DNA from: JADJYF01 sp050186725
GTDB taxonomy: Bacteria; Pseudomonadota; Gammaproteobacteria; Ga0077536
Assembly (NCBI GenBank): GCA_050186725.1
Contig: JBFWYG010000006.1
Location: forward strand, 71,930-135,929
Reading direction: 5' to 3'
DNA: 64,000 bases
Numbering within the stretch: position 1 is the stretch's first letter; every line of letters begins with the position of its first letter. A model generated the notes under the pieces. It had not been told where the DNA came from. It was given only the letters and a program-made list of their open reading frames with translations, and did no database searches. This document shows, in pieces, positions 1 through 7,580 of this stretch. A program made the position numbers and the translations under genes.

Positions 1-87
1 CAGCGTCGGCAGGTGCGGGCCCGGCAGCCAGGGTGCCGGCGCGTAGTCACGCGGCACCAGCACGCGACCGTGGCGCGGCTCAGGCAC
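1..87 (-). CDS. YheT-like alpha/beta hydrolase, N-terminal fragment
   Basis: Only the first 29 codons are inside the window; the gene runs off the left edge. From a GTG at 87 the frame gives a peptide containing DYAPAPWLPGPHLPTL, which resembles the conserved 'P-x-W-L-x-x-x-H-x-Q-T' opening of YheT/ABHD1-type alpha/beta hydrolases. The catalytic serine region is not present here. The start overlaps the end of ygfZ by 8 bases, as expected for the last gene of a tightly packed operon. The family call rests on one short motif; the exact start is uncertain. Confidence 0.5.
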   Translation of the reverse strand, partial: MPEPRHGRVLVPRDYAPAPWLPGPHLPTL

Positions 88-826
88 TCGTGGGATAGGG
101 CAGGGGACGCGGTTGCAGGGCGACCCCGTCGAGCGTCAGCGGGCCGGCGTCGAGGTCGGCGACGGCGAGCAACGCCACGCCGCTCTCCCCGCGCGCCGCC
201 GAGAGCACGGTGCCATGCGGCGCGCCGTCGTCGCCCGCGAGCCGTGTGCCCGGCGCCGGCGCTGCCTCAACGTCGAGCGCGAAGCGCTGCACGCGGCGTT
301 TGACCGTGCCGCGGAACTTGACCCTGGCGACTATCTCCTGGCCCGGGTAGCAACCCTTGTTGAAGCTGACGCCCGCGAGCAGGTCGAGGTTCAATTCCTG
401 CGGCAGGAAGGCGTCGGCGAGCGTCGCGTCCAGCATGGGCAGGCCGGCAGCGATGAAGCGCAGCGTGGCGTCCGTGACAGGTAGCACCGGCAGGCCCAGG
501 CGCGCGGCCAGCGCCGCGGTGGTCTCGGCCGTGCCGTCCTCGATCTGCACGCGCGCGCGCAGCACGAACATGCGCAGGCGCCTGGTGAAGGCCGCCGCCT
601 GCGCGTGCGGGACGAGCAGCCAGAAGCCCTCGTCGGCGCACAGCACCTGCACCAGGTTGAGTGCGCGCCCCTTGGGTGAGAGCCAGGCGGTGAGCAGCGC
701 CTGGCCCACGTCCAGCGCGCGCACATCGCCGCAGAACTGGCCGTGGAGAAAGTCCCGCGCGTCTTCGCCCGTCACGCGGAGCGCGGCCAGGTCGTCGCTG
801 AAGCAGGGCAGAGAAAGGCTGGACAT
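80..826 (-). CDS. ygfZ: Folate-binding YgfZ family protein (Fe-S cluster/tRNA modification factor)
   Basis: A 248-residue GcvT-fold protein. It carries the family hallmark KGCYPGQEIVAR (K-G-C-Y-x-G-Q-E), whose cysteine is essential in characterised YgfZ proteins. YgfZ/IBA57 proteins bind folate and support assembly or repair of certain Fe-S enzymes. It lies directly after sdhE, so Fe-S and FAD maturation factors follow the enzyme that needs both. I place the start at the ATG at 826, giving MSSLSLPCF; a TTG at 835 overlapping the sdhE stop is an alternative. No strong ribosome site precedes either, which suggests translational coupling. Confidence 0.9.
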   Translation of the reverse strand: MSSLSLPCFSDDLAALRVTGEDARDFLHGQFCGDVRALDVGQALLTAWLSPKGRALNLVQVLCADEGFWLLVPHAQAAAFTRRLRMFVLRARVQIEDGTAETTAALAARLGLPVLPVTDATLRFIAAGLPMLDATLADAFLPQELNLDLLAGVSFNKGCYPGQEIVARVKFRGTVKRRVQRFALDVEAAPAPGTRLAGDDGAPHGTVLSAARGESGVALLAVADLDAGPLTLDGVALQPRPLPYPTSA

Positions 827-831
827 GGCGT

Positions 832-1089
832 TCAATCGCGCGCCGCGCGCGGCGGCGCCTCGCGCAGGATCTGCTCGACCAGCGCCTGCAGCGCGGGATC
901 GCTCGACGTCTCGCGGCCGGTGAACCAGGCGTAGAGGTCGACGTCGATGCAGCCGAGCAGGCGTTCGAAGGTGGCAAGCGCGGCGCCGTCGAGGTCGGCG
1001 CCGTGGCGATCGAGATGGCCTGCGAGCAGCAGGTCCAGTTCGCGCATGCCGCGCCGGCAGCGCCAGCGCAGCTGGTTGGGATGGGCCAT
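832..1089 (-). CDS. sdhE: SdhE, FAD assembly factor 2 (flavinylation of SdhA)
   Basis: An 85-residue protein of the SdhE/YgfY/SDHAF2 family, which promotes covalent attachment of FAD to SdhA. The RRGMRELDLLL segment near residues 12-22 matches the conserved R-G-x-x-E-x-D motif of the flavinylation surface. Length is normal for the family. The ATG at 1089 lies 5 bases after the sdhB stop, so the gene is the fifth member of the leftward sdh operon. In E. coli the gene pairs with ygfX (cptA); a ygfX homologue is also present here, at the other end of the operon and divergent. Confidence 0.93.
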   Translation of the reverse strand: MAHPNQLRWRCRRGMRELDLLLAGHLDRHGADLDGAALATFERLLGCIDVDLYAWFTGRETSSDPALQALVEQILREAPPRAARD

Positions 1090-1094
1090 GCGCC

Positions 1095-1877
1095 TCAGAG
1101 CGTGCGCGACACCATCATCTTCTTGATTTCCGCGATGGCCTTGGCCGGGTTCAGGCCCTTGGGGCAGGTCTTCGCGCAATTCATGATGGTGTGGCAGCGG
1201 TAGAGACGGAACGGATCCTCGAGATGATCCAGGCGCTCGCCCGTGGCCTCGTCGCGGCTGTCCGCCAGCCAGCGATAGGCCTGCAGCAGGGCCGCGGGAC
1301 CGAGATAGCGATCGCCGTTCCACCAGTAGCTCGGGCAGCTGGTCGAGCAGCAGGCGCACAGGATGCACTCGTACAGGCCGTCGAGCTTCTCGCGATCCTC
1401 CACCGACTGCAGCCGCTCCTTGTCCGGCGGCGCCGGTGTCTGGCTCTGCAGCCAGGGCTTGATCGAGGCGTACTGCGCGTAGAAGTGCGTGAGATCGGGC
1501 ACCAGGTCCTTCAGCACCGGCATGTGCGGCAGGGGATAGATCTTCACCTCGCCGTTCACCGCGCTGGTCGCCTTGGTGCAGGCCAGCGTGTTGGTGCCGT
1601 CGATGTTCATCGCGCAGGAGCCGCAGATGCCCTCGCGGCAGGAGCGGCGGAAGGTCAGCGTCGGGTCGATCTCGTTCTTGATGTAGAGGATCGCGTCCAG
1701 CACCATCGGCCCGCACTTGTCGAGATCGATCACGTAGGTGTCGATGCGCGGATTCTCGCCGGTGTCCGGATCCCAGCGGTAGATGCGAAAGGTCTTCGCG
1801 CGCTTCGCGCCGCTGACATTACCGTAGGTCTTGCCGTCGGTGACGCGGGAATTGGCGGGCAGCTTGAATTGTGCCAT
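1095..1877 (-). CDS. sdhB: Succinate dehydrogenase iron-sulfur subunit
   Basis: A 260-residue protein that passes electrons from SdhA-FAD to the membrane quinone site. The plant-type [2Fe-2S] motif is visible as CREGICGSCAMNIDG with a downstream LAC. The C-terminal half has the [4Fe-4S]/[3Fe-4S] pattern CILCACCSTSCP and CHTIMNCAKTCPKG. The start MAQFKLPANS at 1877 is chosen by homology; upstream in-frame codons run back into sdhA. Only 14 bases separate it from the sdhA stop. Length and motif order are canonical. Confidence 0.97.
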   Translation of the reverse strand: MAQFKLPANSRVTDGKTYGNVSGAKRAKTFRIYRWDPDTGENPRIDTYVIDLDKCGPMVLDAILYIKNEIDPTLTFRRSCREGICGSCAMNIDGTNTLACTKATSAVNGEVKIYPLPHMPVLKDLVPDLTHFYAQYASIKPWLQSQTPAPPDKERLQSVEDREKLDGLYECILCACCSTSCPSYWWNGDRYLGPAALLQAYRWLADSRDEATGERLDHLEDPFRLYRCHTIMNCAKTCPKGLNPAKAIAEIKKMMVSRTL

Positions 1878-1891
1878 GACGATATCCGTGC

Positions 1892-3682
1892 TCAGTAAGT
1901 ACGTTTCTTCGGCGGGACCACGTCGACCTCGTCGGTCAGCGTGTACATGTGCACCGGGCGATAGTCGAACACCACTTCGCCCTTGTCGGTGAGCGAAGTG
2001 AGGGTGTGCTTCTGCCAGTTCTCGTCGTCGCGATCCGGGTAGTCCTCGCGCGCGTGGGCGCCGCGGCTCTCGGTGCGATTGGCGGCGGCGGCGATCGACA
2101 CCATCGCGCTGCCGAGCAGGTTCTCGAGTTCCAGCGTCTCGACCAGGTCGGTGTTCCACTTCATGGAGCGGTCGGTGACCTGCACGTGCTTGAAGGCCTC
2201 GTAGGTCTCCTTCAGCTTGATGATGCCCTCCTCCAGCACGTCGCCGGTGCGGAAAACCGCCGCGTAGTTCTGCATGGTGCGCTGCATGTCGAGCCGGAGC
2301 TTGGCGGTCGGTTCGCTGCCATTGGCATGACGCAGGGCATCGAAGTGCGAGAGCAGGCCGTCCAGCGCGTCCTTGGCCAGCGGCGCGTGGTTCATGCCGG
2401 GCTTGATGGTGGCGGCGCAGCGCTTGGCGGCGGCGCGGCCGAACACCACGAGGTCGAGCAGCGAGTTGGAGCCGAGGCGGTTGGCGCCGTGCACCGACAC
2501 GCAGGCCGCTTCACCAATGGACATGAGTCCCGGGACCACCGCATCGGGATTGCCGTCGCGGATGTTGACCACTTCACCGTGGATGTTGGTCGGAATGCCG
2601 CCCATGTTGTAGTGCACGGTCGGCAGCACCGGAATGGGCTCGCGGGTCACATCGACGCCGGCGAAGATCTCGGCGGACTCGGCGATGCCCGGCAGGCGCG
2701 AGTTGATCACCTCCGCGCCGAGGTGCTCGAGGTGCAGATGAATGTGATCGGCCTCGGGGCCGACACCGCGGCCTTCGCGAATCTCGATGGTCATCGAGCG
2801 CGACACCACGTCACGCGAAGCGAGATCCTTGGCGTTCGGCGCGTAGCGCTCCATGAAGCGCTCGCCCTTGGAGTTGGTCAGGTAACCGCCTTCGCCACGC
2901 ACGCCCTCGGTGATCAGGCAGCCGGCGCCGTAGATGCCGGTCGGGTGGAACTGGGTGAACTCCATGTCCTGCAGCGGCAGACCCGCGCGCAGCACCATGC
3001 CGTTGCCGTCGCCGGTGCAGGTGTGGGCCGAGGTGCAGGAGAAGTAGCTGCGGCCGTAGCCGCCGGTCGCCAGCACCACCTGGTGCGCGCGGAACAGGTG
3101 CAGCGTGCCGTCTTCCAGGTTCCACGCGACCACGCCGCGGCACACGCCCTCGCGGTCCATCACCAGGTCCATCGCGAAGTACTCGATGAAGAACTCCGCG
3201 TCGTGCTTCAGCGACTGCTGGTAGAGCGTGTGCAGGATGGCGTGACCGGTACGGTCGGCCGCGGCGCAGGTGCGCTGCGCGATGCCTTCGCCGAAGTTGG
3301 TGGTCATGCCGCCGAACGGGCGCTGGTAGATCTTGCCAGCCTCGGTGCGCGAGAACGGCACGCCGTAGTGCTCGAGCTCGATGACCGCGGGAATCGCCTC
3401 GCGGCACATGTACTCGATGGCGTCCTGGTCACCGAGCCAGTCGGAGCCCTTGATGGTGTCGTACATGTGCCAGCGCCAGTCGTCCGGCCCCATGTTGCCG
3501 AGCGCCGCGCTCATGCCGCCCTGCGCCGCGACGGTGTGGCTGCGGGTCGGGAAGACCTTGGTCAGGCAGGCCGTCGCCAACCCTTCAGCCGCCATGCCGA
3601 AGGTGGCGCGCAGACCGGCGCCGCCGGCGCCGACGACCACCACGTCGTATTTGTGTTCGATCAGTTGGTATGCAGCAGGCAT
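1892..3682 (-). CDS. sdhA: Succinate dehydrogenase flavoprotein subunit
   Basis: A 596-residue FAD-binding subunit that oxidises succinate to fumarate. The dinucleotide-binding motif VVVGAGGAGLRA is near residue 14. RSHTVAAQGG follows and contains the histidine that carries the covalent FAD. Substrate-site segments (HPTGIYGAG, MGGIPTN, HGANRLGSNSLLD) are intact. The ATG at 3682 begins MPAAYQLIEHKYD, typical of proteobacterial SdhA. It lies 17 bases after the sdhD stop. The C-terminus ends in PPKKRTY, as in many relatives. No abnormality seen. Confidence 0.97.
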   Translation of the reverse strand: MPAAYQLIEHKYDVVVVGAGGAGLRATFGMAAEGLATACLTKVFPTRSHTVAAQGGMSAALGNMGPDDWRWHMYDTIKGSDWLGDQDAIEYMCREAIPAVIELEHYGVPFSRTEAGKIYQRPFGGMTTNFGEGIAQRTCAAADRTGHAILHTLYQQSLKHDAEFFIEYFAMDLVMDREGVCRGVVAWNLEDGTLHLFRAHQVVLATGGYGRSYFSCTSAHTCTGDGNGMVLRAGLPLQDMEFTQFHPTGIYGAGCLITEGVRGEGGYLTNSKGERFMERYAPNAKDLASRDVVSRSMTIEIREGRGVGPEADHIHLHLEHLGAEVINSRLPGIAESAEIFAGVDVTREPIPVLPTVHYNMGGIPTNIHGEVVNIRDGNPDAVVPGLMSIGEAACVSVHGANRLGSNSLLDLVVFGRAAAKRCAATIKPGMNHAPLAKDALDGLLSHFDALRHANGSEPTAKLRLDMQRTMQNYAAVFRTGDVLEEGIIKLKETYEAFKHVQVTDRSMKWNTDLVETLELENLLGSAMVSIAAAANRTESRGAHAREDYPDRDDENWQKHTLTSLTDKGEVVFDYRPVHMYTLTDEVDVVPPKKRTY

Positions 3683-3699
3683 GACGTTGTCCGGGTGGG

Positions 3700-4080
3700 T
3701 CACATTCCAAAGGAGAGCTTGAGCACCGACACGATGCCGAGCAGCGCGCCGAACGCGCAGCCCAGCTTCATCGCGGCGAGCGCCAGCACCTTCACGATCT
3801 CGACATGCACGTAGTCCTCGATCACCACCTGCAGGCCGAGCTTGGCGTGGTAGAACATCGCCGCCAGCAGGCTGACCAGGAGTACGGTGACGAACGGCGA
3901 TTGGATCCAGGTCTTGAGGTCGATGTAGTCGTCGTGCATGTGGCCGAGCAGGGCGGTGACGAACCACAGCGCGAGCGGGATGATGGCGATGGCCGACAGG
4001 CGCTGGTGCCACCAGTGATGGACGCCCGCGTGCGCCGAGCCCAAGCCCAGCACGCGCGACAGGTCGCTGCGCAGTTTCAT
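3700..4080 (-). CDS. sdhD: Succinate dehydrogenase membrane anchor subunit
   Basis: A 126-residue hydrophobic protein with three predicted membrane helices (about residues 28-47, 63-82 and 97-120). It contains HHWWHQRLSAIAI near the N-terminus and a HDDY segment in the region forming the haem b and ubiquinone site. Its ATG overlaps the sdhC stop by four bases (ATGA), indicating coupled translation. With SdhC it anchors the SdhAB heads in the inner membrane. Confidence 0.93.
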   Translation of the reverse strand: MKLRSDLSRVLGLGSAHAGVHHWWHQRLSAIAIIPLALWFVTALLGHMHDDYIDLKTWIQSPFVTVLLVSLLAAMFYHAKLGLQVVIEDYVHVEIVKVLALAAMKLGCAFGALLGIVSVLKLSFGM

Positions 4081-4466
4081 GCCGCACCTCCCTGCGCGAC
4101 GACGCAGATCCAGGTCAGCACCGTCAGCGTCACCGAGCCGCCGATGACCGCGTAGCCGGTCTTGTATGCGGTGGCGAGATCGAAGCCCCAGCCGGTGTCC
4201 CACAGCAGGTGGCGCACGCCGTTGCACAGGTGGTAGTAGAAGGCGAAGGTCCAGCCGACCAGGAGGAGCTGCATGGGCAGCGAGCCCAGGCAGCGCTGCG
4301 CGGAAGCGTAGGCGTCCGAGCCCTGCGCCGCGGCCACCAGCCAGTACAGCAGCATCAGCGTGCCGACCGCCAGCGCGACGCCGGTGATGCGATGGAGGAT
4401 CGACAGCCCGGAGGTCAACTGCGGGCGATAGATCTGCAAATGCGGTGAGAGCGGATTTCCGGCCAT
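4077..4466 (-). CDS. sdhC: Succinate dehydrogenase cytochrome b556 subunit
   Basis: A 129-residue integral membrane protein. It opens with the family signature SPHLQIYRPQLTSGLSILHRITG and carries HLCNGVRHLLWD, whose histidine is the expected haem axial ligand. Three membrane helices are apparent. It is the first structural gene of the leftward sdhCDAB operon, preceded by the small sdhAF4-like gene 61 bases upstream. Confidence 0.95.
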   Translation of the reverse strand: MAGNPLSPHLQIYRPQLTSGLSILHRITGVALAVGTLMLLYWLVAAAQGSDAYASAQRCLGSLPMQLLLVGWTFAFYYHLCNGVRHLLWDTGWGFDLATAYKTGYAVIGGSVTLTVLTWICVVAQGGAA

Positions 4467-4527
4467 GGCTGAAGAGTACCCTGCTGGTTGGCGGCGCGCG
4501 CCGGCGATCGGAACGATCGTCGCGTGC

Positions 4528-4713
4528 TCAGAAGTCGATGCACCGGCCCTTGCGTTCCCAGTCACCGTAGCGCGTCGGTTCGAGGCCCGACGGCCCGCCG
4601 ATCTCCCGTGCCTTGGCCGGCTCTGGTGGTGGCGCCTGCGCGTCTTCGCCCTTGCCGTCCCCAACGGCGTCAGGCGGCGCGACCGGCGTCTCGTGAGCGT
4701 TCTCGGTGGCCAT
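4528..4713 (-). CDS. DUF1674 / SDHAF4-like succinate dehydrogenase assembly factor
   Basis: A 61-residue protein. The N-terminal half is an acidic, proline/alanine-rich tail. The C-terminal 25 residues (EIGGPSGLEPTRYGDWERKG followed by RCIDF) are the DUF1674 signature. In eukaryotes SDHAF4 binds flavinylated SdhA and helps it meet SdhB; in bacteria the role is inferred from homology. It is the first gene after the promoter at 4762-4790. Its position ahead of sdhC, with sdhE at the other end of the operon, supports an assembly role. Confidence 0.88.
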   Translation of the reverse strand: MATENAHETPVAPPDAVGDGKGEDAQAPPPEPAKAREIGGPSGLEPTRYGDWERKGRCIDF

Positions 4714-4761
4714 GGAATCGAGTGGTTGGTGCTTGGCAACGCGCGCTGCGGCGCGCTCCCG

Positions 4762-4790
4762 ATTATCTTTTCACCCCTGGGGAATTTCAA
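4762..4790 (-). promoter_or_regulatory. Sigma-70-type promoter of the sdh operon
   Basis: Read on the minus strand, TTGAAA (4790-4785) is followed by a 17-base spacer and GATAAT (4767-4762). This is close to consensus with ideal spacing. Transcription would start near 4755, about 40 bases before the sdhAF4-like ATG at 4713. The spacer contains the 9-base palindrome CCCCAGGGG (4775-4783), a possible operator. Confidence 0.65.
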
Positions 4791-4823
4791 GCGAAGCCGC
4801 CGCGCGGTTATGCTCGCCGCACG

Positions 4824-5255
4824 ATGAATGCATACCAGGGAACGGTGTGTCTCGCGCTCCGTCGCTCGCGGCGTCTGCCGCGCGTGCTGCTCGCGCTGCA
4901 TCTCGCCGGCATGGCGCTGGTGGCGGTGTATTGGCCCCTCACACTCGCGAGCGCGGCGTGGCTTGCGCTGCTCGGCGCGCACGGCGCGTGGCAGTGGATG
5001 CGGCTGCGTGGCGCGGCGCGCTGGGTGCGGCAGATCGAGATCGATACGCGCGGCGCCTGGCGCCTGGCCTACGCCGATGGCCGGCGGCTCGATGTGCGGC
5101 TCACCCACGCCCCCCTGGTCTTGCCCTGGCTGGTGGCGCTCGAGTTCCGCGCGGCCGACGGGCGGCGCCACGACCTGCTGTTGCTGCCCGACATGCTCGA
5201 CCCGGACGCCTTCCGTCGCCTGCGCGTGCGCCTCACGCTCGCCGTGGGAACTTGA
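4824..5255 (+). CDS. YgfX/CptA-like inner membrane protein
   Basis: A 143-residue protein with two hydrophobic helices near the N-terminus (about residues 20-55), a following W-x-x-R-L-x-Y-x-D-G-R region and a C-terminal D-x-D-A-F-R-R-L-R-V-R-L motif typical of the YgfX family. In E. coli YgfX is encoded beside SdhE and was described as a membrane toxin whose effect SdhE/YgfY relieves, and as an SdhE partner. Here it is divergent from the sdh operon with 110 bases between the starts. A TATGCT at 4809-4814 lies so close to the ATG that the transcript could be nearly leaderless. Confidence 0.75.
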   Translation: MNAYQGTVCLALRRSRRLPRVLLALHLAGMALVAVYWPLTLASAAWLALLGAHGAWQWMRLRGAARWVRQIEIDTRGAWRLAYADGRRLDVRLTHAPLVLPWLVALEFRAADGRRHDLLLLPDMLDPDAFRRLRVRLTLAVGT

Positions 5256-5262
5256 GTCGCGC

Positions 5263-6108
5263 TCACCCGAGATGGCGCGTGCGCCAGGCCAGCCACAGCT
5301 TGCGCGTCGGCAGCAGTTCCACCCGCTGTTCCAGAACGCGACAACCGTCCGCCAGGGTCAAGCCCAGCGCTTCCTCCGCGCAGCGCGCGAGCGTGATGGG
5401 CAGCGCCTGCGCGCGCCGCAGCGCGCGCGGCACGGCCGCGAGGCCGGCGCGCAGTTCATCGCGCAGGCGCGCGCATTCATCGCTCAACAGTTGCCCGAGT
5501 TCAGCCGACGCGCGCGCCTCGCGTACCGCTTCGACGGTCAGGCCGGCCGCGCGCAGCGCGTCGTCGGCGAGATACAGCATGCCGCCGCGACGATGCTGGC
5601 GCAGGCCACGCAGCGCGTGCGCGAGTTCGACCTGCGCGGCGAGTTCGAGCAGCGTCTCGCGCGCGTCGCTCGGCGGCGCGGCGCCGAGGTCGAGATAGCG
5701 GGCGGCGATCGCATCATGCTGCGCGCGCAGGCTCGCGAGCAGCGCGACGCGGTCCGGCATGCGCGGTTCGGCGAGGCTCGCCAGGGTGGCGGCGATCAGC
5801 GCTTCGAACGCGACGATGAGATCGGGCCAGCGCGCGTGTGACGCCGCGAGCGCCTGGGTCAGGGGATGGCGCGGCGCGCCGGCCGCGAGCCGCGCGACTT
5901 CGTCCTGCCACCAGGCGAGTTTCAGGTGCGCCACGCCGCGGTCGCTGCACTCGCGCGGAATCTCGACGATCGCACGCCGCGTCGCTTCCAGCGCGCGCGC
6001 CTCGCGGCGCGCCTCCGCGCCGAGGTAGAGACTCGCGTAGTAGAAGTCGTCCGGAGGCGCGAGCGCGAAGTCGGCGGCCGGCGCGTGCGCGTCGGCGTTC
6101 AGATCCAC
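5263..6108 (-). CDS. Squalene/phytoene synthase-fold protein, NDUFAF6-like
   Basis: A 281-residue protein of the squalene/phytoene synthase superfamily, with the family segment LAWWQDEVARL...PRHPLTQAL. The aspartate-rich catalytic motifs of true prenyl-coupling enzymes are not evident: where an N-x-x-R-D-x-x-E-D motif would be expected the protein has ALRGLRQHRRGGMLYLADD. It resembles the non-catalytic NDUFAF6 branch more than carotenoid or hopanoid enzymes. The GTG start at 6108 overlaps the end of gph by 10 bases, so it is the third gene of a ubiG-gph operon. Its stop faces the ygfX stop 7 bases away. Confidence 0.75.
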   Translation of the reverse strand: MDLNADAHAPAADFALAPPDDFYYASLYLGAEARREARALEATRRAIVEIPRECSDRGVAHLKLAWWQDEVARLAAGAPRHPLTQALAASHARWPDLIVAFEALIAATLASLAEPRMPDRVALLASLRAQHDAIAARYLDLGAAPPSDARETLLELAAQVELAHALRGLRQHRRGGMLYLADDALRAAGLTVEAVREARASAELGQLLSDECARLRDELRAGLAAVPRALRRAQALPITLARCAEEALGLTLADGCRVLEQRVELLPTRKLWLAWRTRHLG

Positions 6109-6770
6109 GCGAGCAGTTCCAGCGCGGCGTCGATGCCGCCGTCGGCCTGCCACGCGTCGGGTTGTTCGAGCGGGTCGAGGTAGCCGTAGCGCGCAACCAG
6201 TACCGGCATGCCCGCGGCGCGCGCCGCGACCACGTCGCGTTCGGCGTCGCCGACGTAGACACACGCCGTGGGCGGCACGCCGAGCGCGGCCGCGGCGGCC
6301 AGCAGCGGATCGGGAAAGGGCTTGGCGCGCGCCGTGCTGTCACCCGAGATCACGCAGGCCGCGCGCGCGTCGAGCGCGAGGCGCGCGAGCAGCGGCGTGG
6401 TGAGCCAGCCGGGCTTGTTGGTGACGATGCCCCAGGGCAGGCCACGCGCCGCGAGCGCGTCGAGCAGGGCCGGCACGCCGGGGAAGGGCACGGTGGCGCT
6501 CGCCAGCACGCTGGCATAGAGCTCGAGGAAGCGCGCGCGGTGCGTCTCGTAGCTCGCGTGCGTCGCATCGATGTCGAAGGCCAGGCGCAGCATCGCCGGA
6601 CTGCCGTGGGACACGTGCGGGCGAATGAGCGCGTGGTCGAGGGGCGGCAGCCCGGCTTCTGCGCGCAGCGCGTTCAGCGCGAGGTAGAAGTCCGGCGCGG
6701 TGTCGAGCAGGGTACCGTCCAGGTCGAACAGCACCGCGCGCGGCGCGAGGGCGCGGGGCGCGGCGCTCAC
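6099..6770 (-). CDS. gph: HAD-family phosphoglycolate phosphatase
   Basis: A 223-residue HAD hydrolase. Motif I is VLFDLDGTLLDT, motif II is IVTNKPG, the conserved lysine is in ARAKPFPDP and motif III is YVGDAERDVVAA. This is the Gph pattern: dephosphorylation of 2-phosphoglycolate arising from DNA repair or Rubisco oxygenation. The GTG at 6770 overlaps the ubiG stop by four bases (GTGA). A ubiG-gph pairing is common in proteobacteria and supports the call over other HAD phosphatases. Confidence 0.9.
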   Translation of the reverse strand: MSAAPRALAPRAVLFDLDGTLLDTAPDFYLALNALRAEAGLPPLDHALIRPHVSHGSPAMLRLAFDIDATHASYETHRARFLELYASVLASATVPFPGVPALLDALAARGLPWGIVTNKPGWLTTPLLARLALDARAACVISGDSTARAKPFPDPLLAAAAALGVPPTACVYVGDAERDVVAARAAGMPVLVARYGYLDPLEQPDAWQADGGIDAALELLAWI

Positions 6771-7471
6771 GCGTCGGCGCGCGCGAAGGTGGCGAGATAG
6801 TTGACCACCGGCGCGCCGACCAGCCGCGCGCGACGCGTCAGCGGGTTGTAGTGCATGCCGCGAATTTCGCGCGTGACGAGGCCCGCGTCGCGCGCCAGCG
6901 CCGCGAGTTCGGCGGGCTTGAGGAATTGCGCGTAATCGTGGGTGCCGCGTGGCAGCAGGCGCAGCACGTACTCGGCGAGCACGATGCCGGCGGCATAGGC
7001 CAGCGGGCCGCGGTTCAGGGTCGACATCACCAGCACCCCGCCGGGCCGCAGCAGCGTCGCGCAGGCGGCGACGAGCGACGCCGGCGAGGGGACGTGCTCG
7101 ACCAGCTCCATGCAGGTCACCACGTCGAAATGAGCGGGTTGGCGCGCCGCCAGCCCTTCGGCGGTGAGGGTCTCGTAATGCACCGGCGTGGCCGCGCCCT
7201 GCGCGTGGCGCCGCGCGACTTCGATAAGCTCGGGCGCGGCGTCGATGGCCGTGACCCGCGCGCCGGCGCGCGCCAGCGACTCGCTGAAGATGCCGCCGCC
7301 GCAGCCGACGTCGGCCAGCAGCGCGCCGTCCAGGCGGCACTGGCGCCGCACGTAGTCCAGGCGACAGGGGTTGATGTCGTGCAGCGTGCGCGCCGCGCCG
7401 GCGTCGTCCCACCACTCGCTGGCAAGGGCGGCGAACTTGTCGCGTTCGGCGGTATCGAGGTTGTCGGTCAT
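6767..7471 (-). CDS. ubiG: UbiG, bifunctional ubiquinone O-methyltransferase
   Basis: A 234-residue SAM-dependent methyltransferase that performs both O-methylations of ubiquinone biosynthesis. The N-terminal FAALASEWWDDAGAARTLHDINP is the UbiG signature. The SAM motif I is LLADVGCGGGIFSESLARAG, and EHVPSP and STLNRG follow. It is first in a three-gene leftward operon with gph and the squalene-synthase-fold gene. The start MTDNLDTAERDKF at 7471 lies just after a palindromic repeat at 7480-7552. Confidence 0.95.
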   Translation of the reverse strand: MTDNLDTAERDKFAALASEWWDDAGAARTLHDINPCRLDYVRRQCRLDGALLADVGCGGGIFSESLARAGARVTAIDAAPELIEVARRHAQGAATPVHYETLTAEGLAARQPAHFDVVTCMELVEHVPSPASLVAACATLLRPGGVLVMSTLNRGPLAYAAGIVLAEYVLRLLPRGTHDYAQFLKPAELAALARDAGLVTREIRGMHYNPLTRRARLVGAPVVNYLATFARADA

Positions 7472-7479
7472 GGCGAATT

Positions 7480-7552
7480 GTAGGGCCGGTTTCAACCGGC
7501 CGTCGTGCGCGTCGAGCGGCACAGTGTGCGGCCGGTTGAAACCGGCCCTACA
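7480..7552. repeat. REPIN-like pair of inverted palindromic repeats
   Basis: GTAGGGCCGGTTTCAACCGG begins at 7480 and its reverse complement, ending in CGGCCCTAC, closes at 7551, with about 28 bases between. Each half is itself a hairpin (GCCGG, loop TTTCAA, CCGGC). The same family recurs at 53116-53394, 53929-54036 and 63382-63657. It lies between the FGE-like gene and ubiG, both leftward. Confidence 0.85.
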
Positions 7553-7580
7553 GGGGGCACGTGCGAAACGCCGGACAGGG

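Noticed and set aside
5263..6108. Carotenoid or hopanoid biosynthesis gene
   Set aside because: Catalytic aspartate motifs are not seen and no other terpenoid gene is nearby.
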